Counted from the first letter of the stretch, positions 1 through 5,577 are shown. The stretch is DNA of 15,852 nt from an uncultured Bacilli bacterium (GCA_947624475.1 CANQKK010000005.1:1-15852); one strand, 5' to 3'. Numbers and translations: made by a program. The notes: generated by a model from the sequence alone, not told the origin.

Positions 1-79
1 AATAAATTTAGATAGTTATTTTCATTGCGGTTTGTGGCTTAAGCAAAACGTAGTGAAGCGGAAAGGAATGTTTAGAATT

Positions 80-1012
80 ATGAAAACAGACAAAACGATT
101 GCAATACTAATTCCTTGCTATAACGAAAGTCAGACTGTAGATAAAGTGATTAAAGATTATAAAAAAGTCCTACCAGAGGCAGAAATCTATGTCTATGATA
201 ATAATTCAACAGATGATACTGATAAAATTGCTAGAAAAGCCGGAGCAATCGTTAGATATGAATATAGGCAAGGTAAAGGTAATGTTGTTAGAAGCATGTT
301 TAAAGATATTGACGCCGATTGCTATTTGATACTTGACGGTGATGATACATATCCTGCCTCTCATGCTAAAGAAATGTGTAGTTATATATTAGAAAAGAAA
401 GCAGATATGGTTATTGGTGATAGACTATCTTCCACATATTTTCGAGAAAACAAAAGACGTTTTCATAATTTTGGTAATAAATTAGTAAGAAGGTTAATTA
501 ATATATTATTTAAAAGTAAAATAACCGATATTATGACAGGATATAGAGCATTTAGTTATGAATTTGTTAAAACTTTTCCTATATTATCCAAAGGATTTGA
601 AATAGAAACCGAAATGACTATTCATGCCCTTGATAAAAATTTTCTTATAAAAGAAGTTCCTATTGATTACCGAGATAGACCAACTGGCAGTGTGTCGAAA
701 CTAAGTACCTATAAAGATGGAATCAAAATTTTAAAAACTATATTTAGATTATTTAAAGAATATAAACCAAAAGTTTTCTTTAATTTGATTAGTTTGCTCT
801 TCTTTATAATTTCAATAATTCTATTGACACCTACTTTGGTAACGTATTTAAAAACAGGACTTATTTCGCAATTCCTAACCTTAATAACATCCCTCTTTAC
901 CATGTTAATTTCTATTTCGATGTTTGCCTGTGGATTAGTCCTCGAAGTCGTCAATAACAAATATAAACAATTATTTGAACTTCTATTAATAAAAGGTAAA
1001 AATGAAAAATAA
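80..1012 (+). CDS. Family 2 glycosyltransferase, DPM1/GtrB-like, with two C-terminal membrane helices
   Basis: Likely transfers a sugar from a nucleotide donor to polyprenyl phosphate on the inner face of the membrane. From ATG 80 (310 aa) the GT-A fold is visible: IPCYNE at residues 11-16, DNNSTDDT at 40-47, the metal-binding DGDD at 86-89, and the EIETEM helix near 174. The loop PTGSVSKLSTYKDG at 201-214 is typical of the dolichyl-phosphate-mannose-synthase-like subgroup. Two hydrophobic helices (about 232-256 and 266-290) anchor the C-terminus, as in GtrB-type proteins. Start choice: GAAAGGA at 61-67 precedes ATG 80 by 12 bases; ATG 68 lies directly against it. The frame is open from there to the left edge, but residues before IAILIPCYNE are not conserved in the family. 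It overlaps the downstream GtrA-like gene by 11 bases. Donor and final acceptor cannot be told from sequence. Confidence 0.9.
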   Translation: MKTDKTIAILIPCYNESQTVDKVIKDYKKVLPEAEIYVYDNNSTDDTDKIARKAGAIVRYEYRQGKGNVVRSMFKDIDADCYLILDGDDTYPASHAKEMCSYILEKKADMVIGDRLSSTYFRENKRRFHNFGNKLVRRLINILFKSKITDIMTGYRAFSYEFVKTFPILSKGFEIETEMTIHALDKNFLIKEVPIDYRDRPTGSVSKLSTYKDGIKILKTIFRLFKEYKPKVFFNLISLLFFIISIILLTPTLVTYLKTGLISQFLTLITSLFTMLISISMFACGLVLEVVNNKYKQLFELLLIKGKNEK

Positions 1013-1385
1013 GTTATTAAAACAAATATTAAAATTTGGCATTGTAGGTGGAATATCCTTTATAATTGAATATATAATATTATTTTGTTTAAAAGAATTT
1101 ATCCATCTTAGCGTTCTATTGTCTGTAGCTATTGCTTTCTCAGTATCAGTTGTTTTTAATTATATAGGAAGTATTAGATGGGTATTTAATGCAAATAATA
1201 ATTCAAAAAATAATTTTATTTTATTTATAATACTAAGTATTATAGGTCTTGTTATAACCGAAATTATAATGTGGATTGGTAACGATTTATTAAATATTTA
1301 TTATTTAATAGTCAAAATATTGGCAACTAGTATCGTAATGGTATTCAATTTTATAATGAAGAAAAAACTTTTAGAAAAAAGCTGA
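1002..1385 (+). CDS. GtrA-like four-helix membrane protein
   Basis: 127 aa, almost entirely hydrophobic, with four predicted membrane helices (about residues 10-28, 34-55, 70-90 and 97-118). The N-terminal LLKQILKFGIVGGISF stretch and the short length match the GtrA family (PF04138), proposed flippases for polyprenyl-phosphate sugars made by GtrB-type glycosyltransferases. The start codon lies inside the upstream glycosyltransferase gene (ATGAAAAATAA overlap), so the pair is translationally coupled. Together they probably supply lipid-linked sugar for glycosylating a cell-surface polymer. Stop TGA is followed at once by TAA. No clear terminator follows. Confidence 0.85.
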   Translation: MKNKLLKQILKFGIVGGISFIIEYIILFCLKEFIHLSVLLSVAIAFSVSVVFNYIGSIRWVFNANNNSKNNFILFIILSIIGLVITEIIMWIGNDLLNIYYLIVKILATSIVMVFNFIMKKKLLEKS

Positions 1386-1438
1386 TAAAATCAAACTAAA
1401 TAGAGATAATTAAGAAAAATAAAATTTCAAAAAACCTA

Positions 1439-1468
1439 TTGTATCAAAAAAAAAAAATATGCTATACT
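1439..1468 (+). promoter_or_regulatory. Sigma-A-type promoter with extended -10
   Basis: -35 TTGTAT (1439-1444), an 18-base spacer and TGC-TATACT (-10 hexamer 1463-1468, extended TG at 1460-1461). Transcription would start near 1475, about 40 bases before ATG 1515. The poly-A run in the spacer is notable. Confidence 0.6.
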
Positions 1469-1514
1469 TACATTAAGATAGGTGATAGTGTATTATCATA
1501 AGGAGGAGCATTTT

Positions 1515-2426
1515 ATGAATAGAGGTTTTGTAGTGTTAGATAAAAATAATAATCTTGAAAAAAAATCTACCGGTATAGTGATATTTAAATTTGAAAATAA
1601 AGAATATCTTATATATAGTATCGACGAAAATAATCAAAACAAACAAATTTTATTATCAAAACTCGTTTCCAATTCTGAAGGAAAAAATTTTATTGATGAT
1701 ATTTCAGTTGAAGAAAAAAATAAATTAAGTAACATTGTCTATAACATAGTTATAATTCTTCCTACTGAAGCAAAAAAAGGAAAAGATGCTAAAGTTGCAA
1801 TAGCGGACTTTTCAACAAAATCAAGCATAACTTTGAGTAAAGATTTTCCAGAATTACAAAATCAAGAATACCACACTAACAGTTCAATTGCCATAACTAG
1901 TAGTGAATTAGTAGATAGTGCTATAAATTTTTATGAAGGAAATCTAGAAAGTAGAATTGTTGAAACTAATAGTAGTGCCCAAATATTGAATATGCCGGAA
2001 CCAGAAGACCCCGCTGTTGATCTTCCTGCAAAACAACCGGAGCCACCAGTTCAATTTGAACCTACTTTAACACAAAATGTAACTGAGGTTGTCAAGCCAC
2101 TAGAGGCCATCCCACCTGTTGATATGCCAACTTTCAATTTTTCAAATCAAAAAGTAGCTGAAGTAAACCAAGAAGCCCTTTTAAATGAAAAAATTTTACC
2201 AAATCCTCAAGCAGATATGTTGGCAACTTTAAATTCCGCTCTTCCAAATAATATGCAAACTAGTCAAGTTAATCAAACTAATCAACCTAATTTAGTAAAA
2301 CAAAAAAGAGCAGGATTTGCCAGAAGTATATATATAATAATTGGAACTGTTTGTCTAGTGCTATCAGTAATAATTGTAATAGTAGCATATCTTCTCTTAA
2401 CTAATACGAGGCAATTACTTTTTTGA
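1515..2426 (+). CDS. Unknown tail-anchored membrane protein with proline/asparagine-rich linker
   Basis: 303 aa from ATG 1515, placed 8 bases after a strong AGGAGG (1501-1506); an in-frame GTG at 1482 lacks such a site. Residues 1-80 form a small domain (FKFENKEYLIYSIDEN, then an ISVEEKNKLSNIV segment) that loosely recalls DUF1292/YrzB-type proteins; this is only a resemblance. Residues 155-265 are low-complexity, rich in Pro, Asn and Gln. A single hydrophobic helix (271-296) lies at the extreme C-terminus, followed by TNTRQLLF, with basic VKQKR just before it. The bulk is therefore predicted cytoplasmic and tail-anchored. It has its own promoter and its 3' end overlaps the convergent queH by 12 bases. 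I do not recognise the family. Confidence 0.8.
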   Translation: MNRGFVVLDKNNNLEKKSTGIVIFKFENKEYLIYSIDENNQNKQILLSKLVSNSEGKNFIDDISVEEKNKLSNIVYNIVIILPTEAKKGKDAKVAIADFSTKSSITLSKDFPELQNQEYHTNSSIAITSSELVDSAINFYEGNLESRIVETNSSAQILNMPEPEDPAVDLPAKQPEPPVQFEPTLTQNVTEVVKPLEAIPPVDMPTFNFSNQKVAEVNQEALLNEKILPNPQADMLATLNSALPNNMQTSQVNQTNQPNLVKQKRAGFARSIYIIIGTVCLVLSVIIVIVAYLLLTNTRQLLF

Positions 2427-3011
2427 ATAAATACATCCACAGTAGTTTTGTTTATATAAATTATATTTTTGTGATAACAAGATGGACTTTTTATAGCCAT
2501 CTTTCTTTTTAAAATCAGAATATAACCAATTAATATTATATTTTTGAGAAAGATTTTCTCCGATAGTATTAATTAACTTAGCATTCTTATATGGGCTAAC
2601 AGATAGAGTAGTGCAAAAATAATCATAATTGTTTTCTTTCGCTACTTTCGCTGTTTTTTCCATTCTCATCAAGTAGCAGACTTCGCATCTTTTTCCTCTT
2701 TCGGGTTCAAATTCTAATCCCTTTATCAAGTTTTCATACTTATCGTTATCATAATCGCAATCTATAATATCAATTTTATTTTTAGAATCTATTTCATTAA
2801 TAAATCTAATTTGTTCCTCTTTCCTTTTTAAATATTCTTCGTAAGGATAAATATTAGGATTATAATACAAAATAGAAATATCAAAATAATTAGTCAGACA
2901 ACTTATAACATAACTGCTACAAGGAGCACAACAACTATGCAAAAGAAGTTTTTTTCTGTCATCTAAATTTTTAAGTATTCTTTCACACTCTAAACTATAG
3001 TTTTCCACCAT
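2415..3011 (-). CDS. queH: Epoxyqueuosine reductase QueH
   Basis: Reduces epoxyqueuosine to queuosine in the wobble position (34) of GUN-anticodon tRNAs, replacing the cobalamin enzyme QueG. At 198 aa it is full-length for the QueH (formerly DUF208) family. Visible hallmarks: HSCCAPCSS at residues 25-33, ERGKRCEVCYLMRMEKTA at 104-121 (Cys109 and Cys112), CTTLSVSPYK at 133-142, SDFKKKDGYKKS at 165-176, and YCGC at 190-193. The CC pair and CxxC pair are the expected iron-sulfur ligands. ATG is preceded at 9 bases by AGGGGA (3021-3026 on the complement). It is monocistronic here with its own promoter, and converges on the upstream tail-anchored protein gene. No other queuosine genes are visible. 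Confidence 0.95.
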   Translation of the reverse strand: MVENYSLECERILKNLDDRKKLLLHSCCAPCSSYVISCLTNYFDISILYYNPNIYPYEEYLKRKEEQIRFINEIDSKNKIDIIDCDYDNDKYENLIKGLEFEPERGKRCEVCYLMRMEKTAKVAKENNYDYFCTTLSVSPYKNAKLINTIGENLSQKYNINWLYSDFKKKDGYKKSILLSQKYNLYKQNYCGCIYSKK

Positions 3012-3055
3012 TTCAAATCATCCCCTAATAATTTTTATAACATTTCATCAAACAT

Positions 3056-3085
3056 ATTCTACCACATAATCATGAGTATTTGCAA
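3056..3085 (-). promoter_or_regulatory. Promoter of queH
   Basis: On the minus strand: TTGCAA (3085-3080), an 18-base spacer and the extended -10 TGG-TAGAAT (hexamer 3061-3056). This lies about 45 bases upstream of the queH start, in an AT-rich gap divergent from the promoter at 3138. Confidence 0.55.
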
Positions 3086-3137
3086 TTAAATTTCTGTAAC
3101 AAACATCATAATAAAAATAATTTATCATATAATTTCA

Positions 3138-3166
3138 TTGAAAAAAATTTACTAAACTGATACAAT
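3138..3166 (+). promoter_or_regulatory. Near-consensus promoter giving a very short leader
   Basis: TTGAAA (3138-3143), 17-base spacer, extended -10 TGA-TACAAT (hexamer 3161-3166). The expected transcription start is about 3172-3174, at or inside the ATG at 3171 and on top of the GGAGG at 3173-3177. This makes ATG 3171 unusable and supports ATG 3183. Confidence 0.7.
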
Positions 3167-3182
3167 ATATATGGAGGCAAAA

Positions 3183-3698
3183 ATGAGTAAAGAAAAAAAT
3201 ATTCCTTTAAAAAATTATATCTTACTTTCCGTCATACTTATTATAACAATTATCTTAGTTATTTATCTTTATATGTGGTATACTACATACCAAGATAGTA
3301 AATTAAATACTCCAATTATGGACAAGTATCTCCAAATAGTAAACTATAATGAATTAGACAATTACTTAGTTGAAAATAAAGATACCATAATATACTCTTC
3401 TGTATTAAATGATGAGAAAATAAGATCTTTTGAAATTAAATTTCGAAAATTAATTAGTAATAGTTCTGTCGATGAAGAGATATTATACTTAGATTTAACT
3501 TCCGAATTGAAAAATAAAAGTATAAAAGAAAAAATAAAAGAAAAATATAATTTTGAAAATCAAAACATGACAAATACTCCATCTATTATAATCTTTGAAG
3601 ACGGAAAAATAACAGATATTTATGATATCAAAAGTACCAACTATGATATAAATAAATTAGAAAATTATCTTGTTGAAAGAGGTGTTATAAGTGATTAA
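3183..3698 (+). CDS. Membrane-anchored thioredoxin-fold protein without active-site cysteines
   Basis: 171 aa from ATG 3183, five bases after GGAGG. A short basic N-terminus is followed by one membrane helix (about residues 12-32), so the rest is predicted extracytoplasmic. The C-terminal part has a thioredoxin-like pattern: a strand (TIIYSS), a long helix, a second strand (EEILYLDL), then the cis-Pro region NTPSIIIFEDGKITD and a final helix. The place where CxxC should be reads SSVLNDEK, and the whole protein has no cysteine, so thiol-disulfide chemistry is excluded. A structural or chaperone role is possible but not shown. It overlaps trmL by 8 bases. Confidence 0.75.
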   Translation: MSKEKNIPLKNYILLSVILIITIILVIYLYMWYTTYQDSKLNTPIMDKYLQIVNYNELDNYLVENKDTIIYSSVLNDEKIRSFEIKFRKLISNSSVDEEILYLDLTSELKNKSIKEKIKEKYNFENQNMTNTPSIIIFEDGKITDIYDIKSTNYDINKLENYLVERGVISD

Positions 3699-4200
3699 TA
3701 TAGTTTTATATGAACCAGAAATACCAGAAAACACAGGAAATATAATGCGAACATGTGCCGCAACTAATAGTAAATTACATCTCATAGAGCCTTTGGGCTT
3801 TATCTTAGATGAAAAGAAAATAAAAAGAAGTGGTGTCAACTACATTGATAAAGTAGATTATAAAACTTACCTTGATTTTGAAGAATTCAAATCTCAAAAT
3901 AAAGGTAAGTATTATTACTTTACTAGATATGGAACGAGACCACATAGTGATATTGATTTTAGTAATAAAAAAGAAAATATCTATTTAATTTTCGGTAAAG
4001 AAAGTACTGGAATCCCTAAAGAAATTTTAAGAGATAATTTAGATAATTGTTATCGTATACCAACTAGTAGTAATGTTAGAGCCTTAAACTTATCAAACTG
4101 CGTAGCATTAGTAACCTATGAAGCATTAAGGCAACAAAATTATAATGATTTATTAAAGTTTGATCCGTTTAAAGGTGAAGACTATTTAAAAAAAGAATAG
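3691..4200 (+). CDS. trmL: tRNA (cytidine/uridine-34-2'-O)-methyltransferase
   Basis: SPOUT-class methyltransferase using S-adenosylmethionine to methylate the ribose of nucleotide 34 in certain tRNA(Leu) species. 169 aa, family length. Motifs: NIVLYEPEIPENTGNIMRTC at residues 3-22 (Asn14 and Arg20 conserved), LHLIEPLGF at 29-37, FGKESTGIP at 101-109, and the trefoil-knot segment VRALNLSNCVALVTYEALRQ at 129-148. Start is GTG 3691 with AGAGGTG at about 3678-3684 upstream, inside the previous gene. The final codons form the left arm of the terminator at 4192. Confidence 0.95.
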   Translation: MINIVLYEPEIPENTGNIMRTCAATNSKLHLIEPLGFILDEKKIKRSGVNYIDKVDYKTYLDFEEFKSQNKGKYYYFTRYGTRPHSDIDFSNKKENIYLIFGKESTGIPKEILRDNLDNCYRIPTSSNVRALNLSNCVALVTYEALRQQNYNDLLKFDPFKGEDYLKKE

Positions 4201-4231
4201 CTTTAACTATTTAATAAAGCCATTCTTTTTT
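4192..4231. terminator. Bidirectional intrinsic terminator between trmL and the thioredoxin gene
   Basis: Arms 4192-4205 and 4215-4228 pair over 14 positions with one A/C mismatch around a 9-base loop. T-runs follow on both strands (TTTTTT at 4226-4231 on plus; the A-run at 4188-4194 on minus). It overlaps the 3' ends of both convergent genes, so it serves both. Confidence 0.85.
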
Positions 4232-4647
4232 AATTTATCGACAATTCTGTCGGTAGACACTTCTCCAATAATTCTAGTAGAAGTCGTCTCTTCTTTACCA
4301 TCATGTAAAAATAAAGTAGTAGGAGTACTTCCATCAAAACTAAAGTCAACATTAAATTTTTCTAAATCTTCTTTCGAATAAGTATCGACATCAGTATAAT
4401 AAATCATTATGTTATATCTATTGGCAATACTTTCGAGTTTTGGTTTAAAATTTAGGCAGTGACTACAGTCTGTTTTTGATATACAAAGTACAAAGTCTTC
4501 TTTATTATTTACTTTTTCCAAAACTTCATTGTAAGACAGTTCGACAAAATTATTTTTATTAAGAAAAATAAAGTAAATACCTGCAAGAACAATAATACCC
4601 ACAATTACAACAATTATCAAAATATTTTTAACATTTATTTTTTTCAT
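4207..4647 (-). CDS. Membrane-anchored thioredoxin-like protein with CSHC active site
   Basis: 146 aa. A basic N-terminus (MKKINVKN) and one membrane helix (about residues 9-29) place a single thioredoxin domain outside the membrane. The redox motif is TDCSHCLNFKP (Cys61, Cys64); the cis-proline is in STPTTLFLHDGK (Pro109). A third cysteine, Cys55, lies just before the motif. A CxHC motif with this anchoring suggests an extracytoplasmic thiol-disulfide oxidoreductase, as oxidase or reductase. ATG is preceded by GGTGG. It is divergent from the pilus operon, which encodes exported proteins with even cysteine numbers, so these may be its substrates (inference). Confidence 0.85.
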   Translation of the reverse strand: MKKINVKNILIIVVIVGIIVLAGIYFIFLNKNNFVELSYNEVLEKVNNKEDFVLCISKTDCSHCLNFKPKLESIANRYNIMIYYTDVDTYSKEDLEKFNVDFSFDGSTPTTLFLHDGKEETTSTRIIGEVSTDRIVDKLKKNGFIK

Positions 4648-4663
4648 TTATACCACCAATATA

Positions 4664-4692
4664 ATAATATCATTTTTTAGACAAAATTGCAA
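4664..4692 (-). promoter_or_regulatory. Promoter of the CSHC thioredoxin gene
   Basis: Minus strand: TTGCAA (4692-4687), 17-base spacer, extended -10 TGA-TATTAT (hexamer 4669-4664). The -35 lies inside the left copy of the 26-bp target duplication, six bases from the transposon end, so the promoter survived the insertion intact. Confidence 0.65.
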
Positions 4693-4698
4693 AAAACT
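4673..4698 (+). repeat. Left 26-bp target-site duplication
   Basis: Begins TTTTTTAGAC and ends AAAAAACT; identical base for base to 5578-5603. It directly abuts the TGTGA terminus of the transposon at 4699. The preceding CA (4671-4672) also matches the CA that closes the element, which makes the direct repeat look 28 bp long; the terminal inverted repeats put the boundary at 26. Confidence 0.85.
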
Positions 4699-4702
4699 TG
4701 TG

Positions 4703-4817
4703 AATTTTAAGTAAAAATGTTACATTATATGAGAGTCAATTTTAAGTAAAAATGTTACATTAAAATCACATACAATAATATTATATTTACGTTAATTTTA
4801 AATGAAAATGTTACATT
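4703..4817 (+). repeat. Left-end array: three copies of the 24-bp terminal motif
   Basis: Copies at 4703-4726, 4738-4761 and 4794-4817, all in the same direction. Each reads AATTTTAA, four variable bases, then AAAATGTTACATT (the first two copies AATTTTAAGTAA..., the third AATTTTAAATGA...). Start-to-start spacings are 35 and 56 bases. Most likely transposase binding sites. Confidence 0.9.
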
Positions 4818-4824
4818 TTAAATA

Positions 4825-4853
4825 TTGATATATGATATGAATTTTAATATAAT
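4825..4853 (+). promoter_or_regulatory. Near-consensus promoter of the element's small RNA
   Basis: TTGATA (4825-4830), exactly 17 bases, TATAAT (4848-4853): eleven of twelve consensus positions. The predicted start, about 4860-4861, coincides with the first base of the closing stem of the structured RNA. It lies just inside the innermost left-end repeat. Confidence 0.8.
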
Positions 4854-4860
4854 AAATTTT

Positions 4861-4962
4861 GTCACTCGAATGGATATGGCAACGCTGAGGAGCGACCAAA
4901 AGCAATAGAGTGATGATACACAAAAAAGGAAGTAAAGATTTAATCTCTACTCCTGTTTTTTT
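4861..4962 (+). ncRNA. Structured small RNA of about 100 nt, family not recognised
   Basis: About 50 % GC over 4861-4912 in an otherwise very AT-rich gap, with no open reading frame of note. Stem P1 pairs GTCACTC (4861-4867) with GAGTGAT (4908-4914), 7 bp including one G-U. Inside it, TGG (4877-4879) pairs with CCA (4896-4898); then, across a small internal loop, CGCT (4883-4886) pairs with AGCG (4891-4894) around a GAGG tetraloop. A terminator hairpin and T7 follow at 4927-4962. A strong promoter starts exactly at P1. The arrangement fits a free-standing small RNA rather than a riboswitch, since no plus-strand gene follows for about 700 bases. Possible roles are control of transposition or of host genes. 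I compared it from memory with common riboswitches and ribozymes and found no match. Confidence 0.7.
4927..4962. terminator. Bidirectional terminator of the small RNA and the transposase remnant
   Basis: Arms 4927-4938 and 4944-4954 pair with one bulged A (4931) and one mismatch around a 5-base loop. On the plus strand G-TTTTTTT follows (4956-4962). On the minus strand the A-run at 4922-4927 gives TTTTTT. It can therefore end the small RNA and also transcripts from the transposase gene. Confidence 0.8.
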
Positions 4963-5004
4963 ACTTTCTTTTTTGGAATCAAATTGATATAAACCTCAGG
5001 GGTA

Positions 5005-5021
5005 TGGGGACAGAGTCCCCA
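5005..5021. other. Perfect GC-rich hairpin after the transposase remnant
   Basis: TGGGGAC (5005-5011) and GTCCCCA (5015-5021) form a 7-bp perfect stem with an AGA loop, flanked by CCTCAGG at 4994-5000. No T-run follows on either strand, so it is not a standard terminator. It lies 11 bases beyond the transposase stop. Function unknown. Confidence 0.6.
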
Positions 5022-5031
5022 AGTATATATA

Positions 5032-5405
5032 TTATCGTAGCATCATGTTTTTTCTCCAAGGATGAGTAGTTGGTGGAATATATTGTTTTTTCTCCATTGC
5101 CTTATCGCTTTCTTTTTCTTTTTCATTTATTGCTTCATAAAAGGCAACTAAATTAAAATCATAAAATTCAGTTAAATATATATTTTCTAATTCTTCAACT
5201 ATACTTCTATTAATTTTCTTTTCAGATTTTTTACCTCTATTTTTATGAATAAATCCTTGTTCTCCTTTTTTTTATAAATTTGTATTAATCTGTAAATCTG
5301 TTGTCTTGATTTATTGAGTTCAAACACGGCTTCTTTTCTAGTTATTTCCCCATTAACTATTTTACTAATAATTTCATACTTTCTTTGTTCTGTTGAATTT
5401 AACAT
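5032..5405 (-). pseudogene. Transposase remnant: HTH N-terminus, frameshift, missing catalytic core
   Basis: From ATG 5405-5403 (GAGAGGTGA upstream) the frame reads MLNSTEQRKYEIISKIVNGE, then a helix-turn-helix (RKEAVFELNKSRQQIYRLIQIY). At an A8 tract (5273-5266) the family-like sequence continues only in the -1 frame as KGEQGFIHKNRGKK, on to LYDF-type residues (IYLTEFYDFNLVAFYEAI). It then jumps to a C-terminal-looking tail, KKQYIPPTTHPWRK, with stop TAA at 5034-5032. Joined, this is about 124 aa, whereas an intact IS1202-type transposase is several hundred; the DDE catalytic middle is absent. The A8-G tract holds A-AAA-AAG in the correct phase for programmed -1 slippage, so the frameshift alone could be functional; the deletion is not. 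A longer in-frame extension upstream of 5405 runs through terminal repeats and is not coding. Confidence 0.75.
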
Positions 5406-5444
5406 ATATAATTCACCTCTCTTTCTTGCTAAAAAGCATAGATT

Positions 5445-5473
5445 ATTATATATCAATAATGTAACATTTTCAT
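5445..5473 (-). promoter_or_regulatory. Putative transposase promoter overlapping an end repeat
   Basis: Minus strand: ATGAAA (5473-5468), 17-base spacer, TATAAT (5450-5445), about 40 bases before the transposase start. The -35 lies inside the inner right-end repeat (5458-5481), so a protein bound there would block it. Confidence 0.45.
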
Positions 5474-5573
5474 TTAAAATTAAAAAAAAGAAAATGTTAA
5501 TTTTATTAATTTCACTATGTAACATTTTCATTTAAAATTCAGTTTATTTAATGTAACATTTTCATTTAAAAGT
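5458..5573 (-). repeat. Right-end array: three inverted copies of the 24-bp terminal motif
   Basis: Copies on the minus strand at 5573-5550, 5539-5516 and 5481-5458, matching the left-end motif in reverse orientation. End-to-end spacings are 34 and 58 bases, close to the 35 and 56 on the left. The outermost copy runs into the TCACA terminus at 5573-5577. Confidence 0.9.
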
Positions 5574-5577
5574 CACA

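Larger units (their letters stand above)
4699..5577 (-). mobile_element. Defective 879-bp transposon, probably IS1202-like
   Basis: Boundaries come from two independent signals. The outer 28 bases at each end are inverted repeats with 25 of 28 matches, starting TGTGA. The element is flanked by identical 26-bp direct repeats. Each end carries three copies of a 24-bp motif. Inside, on the minus strand, is a transposase remnant missing its catalytic middle; on the plus strand is a small-RNA gene. From knowledge of the family, IS1202-type elements make unusually long target duplications (about 24-29 bp), which fits. The transposase assignment rests on the GFIHKNRGK and YIPP..HPW-type segments recalled from that family, not on a search. 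It is non-autonomous and would need a transposase supplied in trans. Confidence 0.85.

Noticed and set aside
32..79. TTG 32 as the start of the glycosyltransferase, or a longer gene entering from the left edge
   Set aside because: The frame is open, but there is no ribosome site before 32 and the family begins at about IAILIPCYNE, which ATG 80 provides.
2479..2510. Hairpin AAGATGG/CCATCTT followed by TCTTTTT, as a terminator for the tail-anchored protein gene
   Set aside because: It lies wholly inside queH, where the bases encode the conserved SDFKKKDGYKKS segment on the other strand. The stem is short and the loop is 11 bases, so coincidence with coding sequence is more likely.
4671..4698. 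The duplicated target as a degenerate Xer/dif recombination site
   Set aside because: Length is similar and the TTxxTAGA and AAACT ends can be lined up with a Bacillus-type dif site, but the match is near what AT-rich sequence gives by chance and the two arms are not symmetric.
4861..4914. The structured RNA as a c-di-GMP, fluoride, ZTP or T-box riboswitch, or a hammerhead ribozyme
   Set aside because: Conserved core sequences of those families as I remember them are not present (for example no hammerhead GAAA, no T-box TGGTACCGCG), and no gene follows that it could control.
5406..5531. N-terminal extension of the transposase frame up to 5531
   Set aside because: It runs through the end repeats and the putative promoter, and the ribosome site GAGAGGTGA supports ATG 5405.
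4703..5573. The repeated 24-bp motif as a CRISPR array
   Set aside because: Only three copies per end, unequal gaps of 11-34 bases, and the two groups are inverted relative to each other. They define transposon ends with a target duplication.
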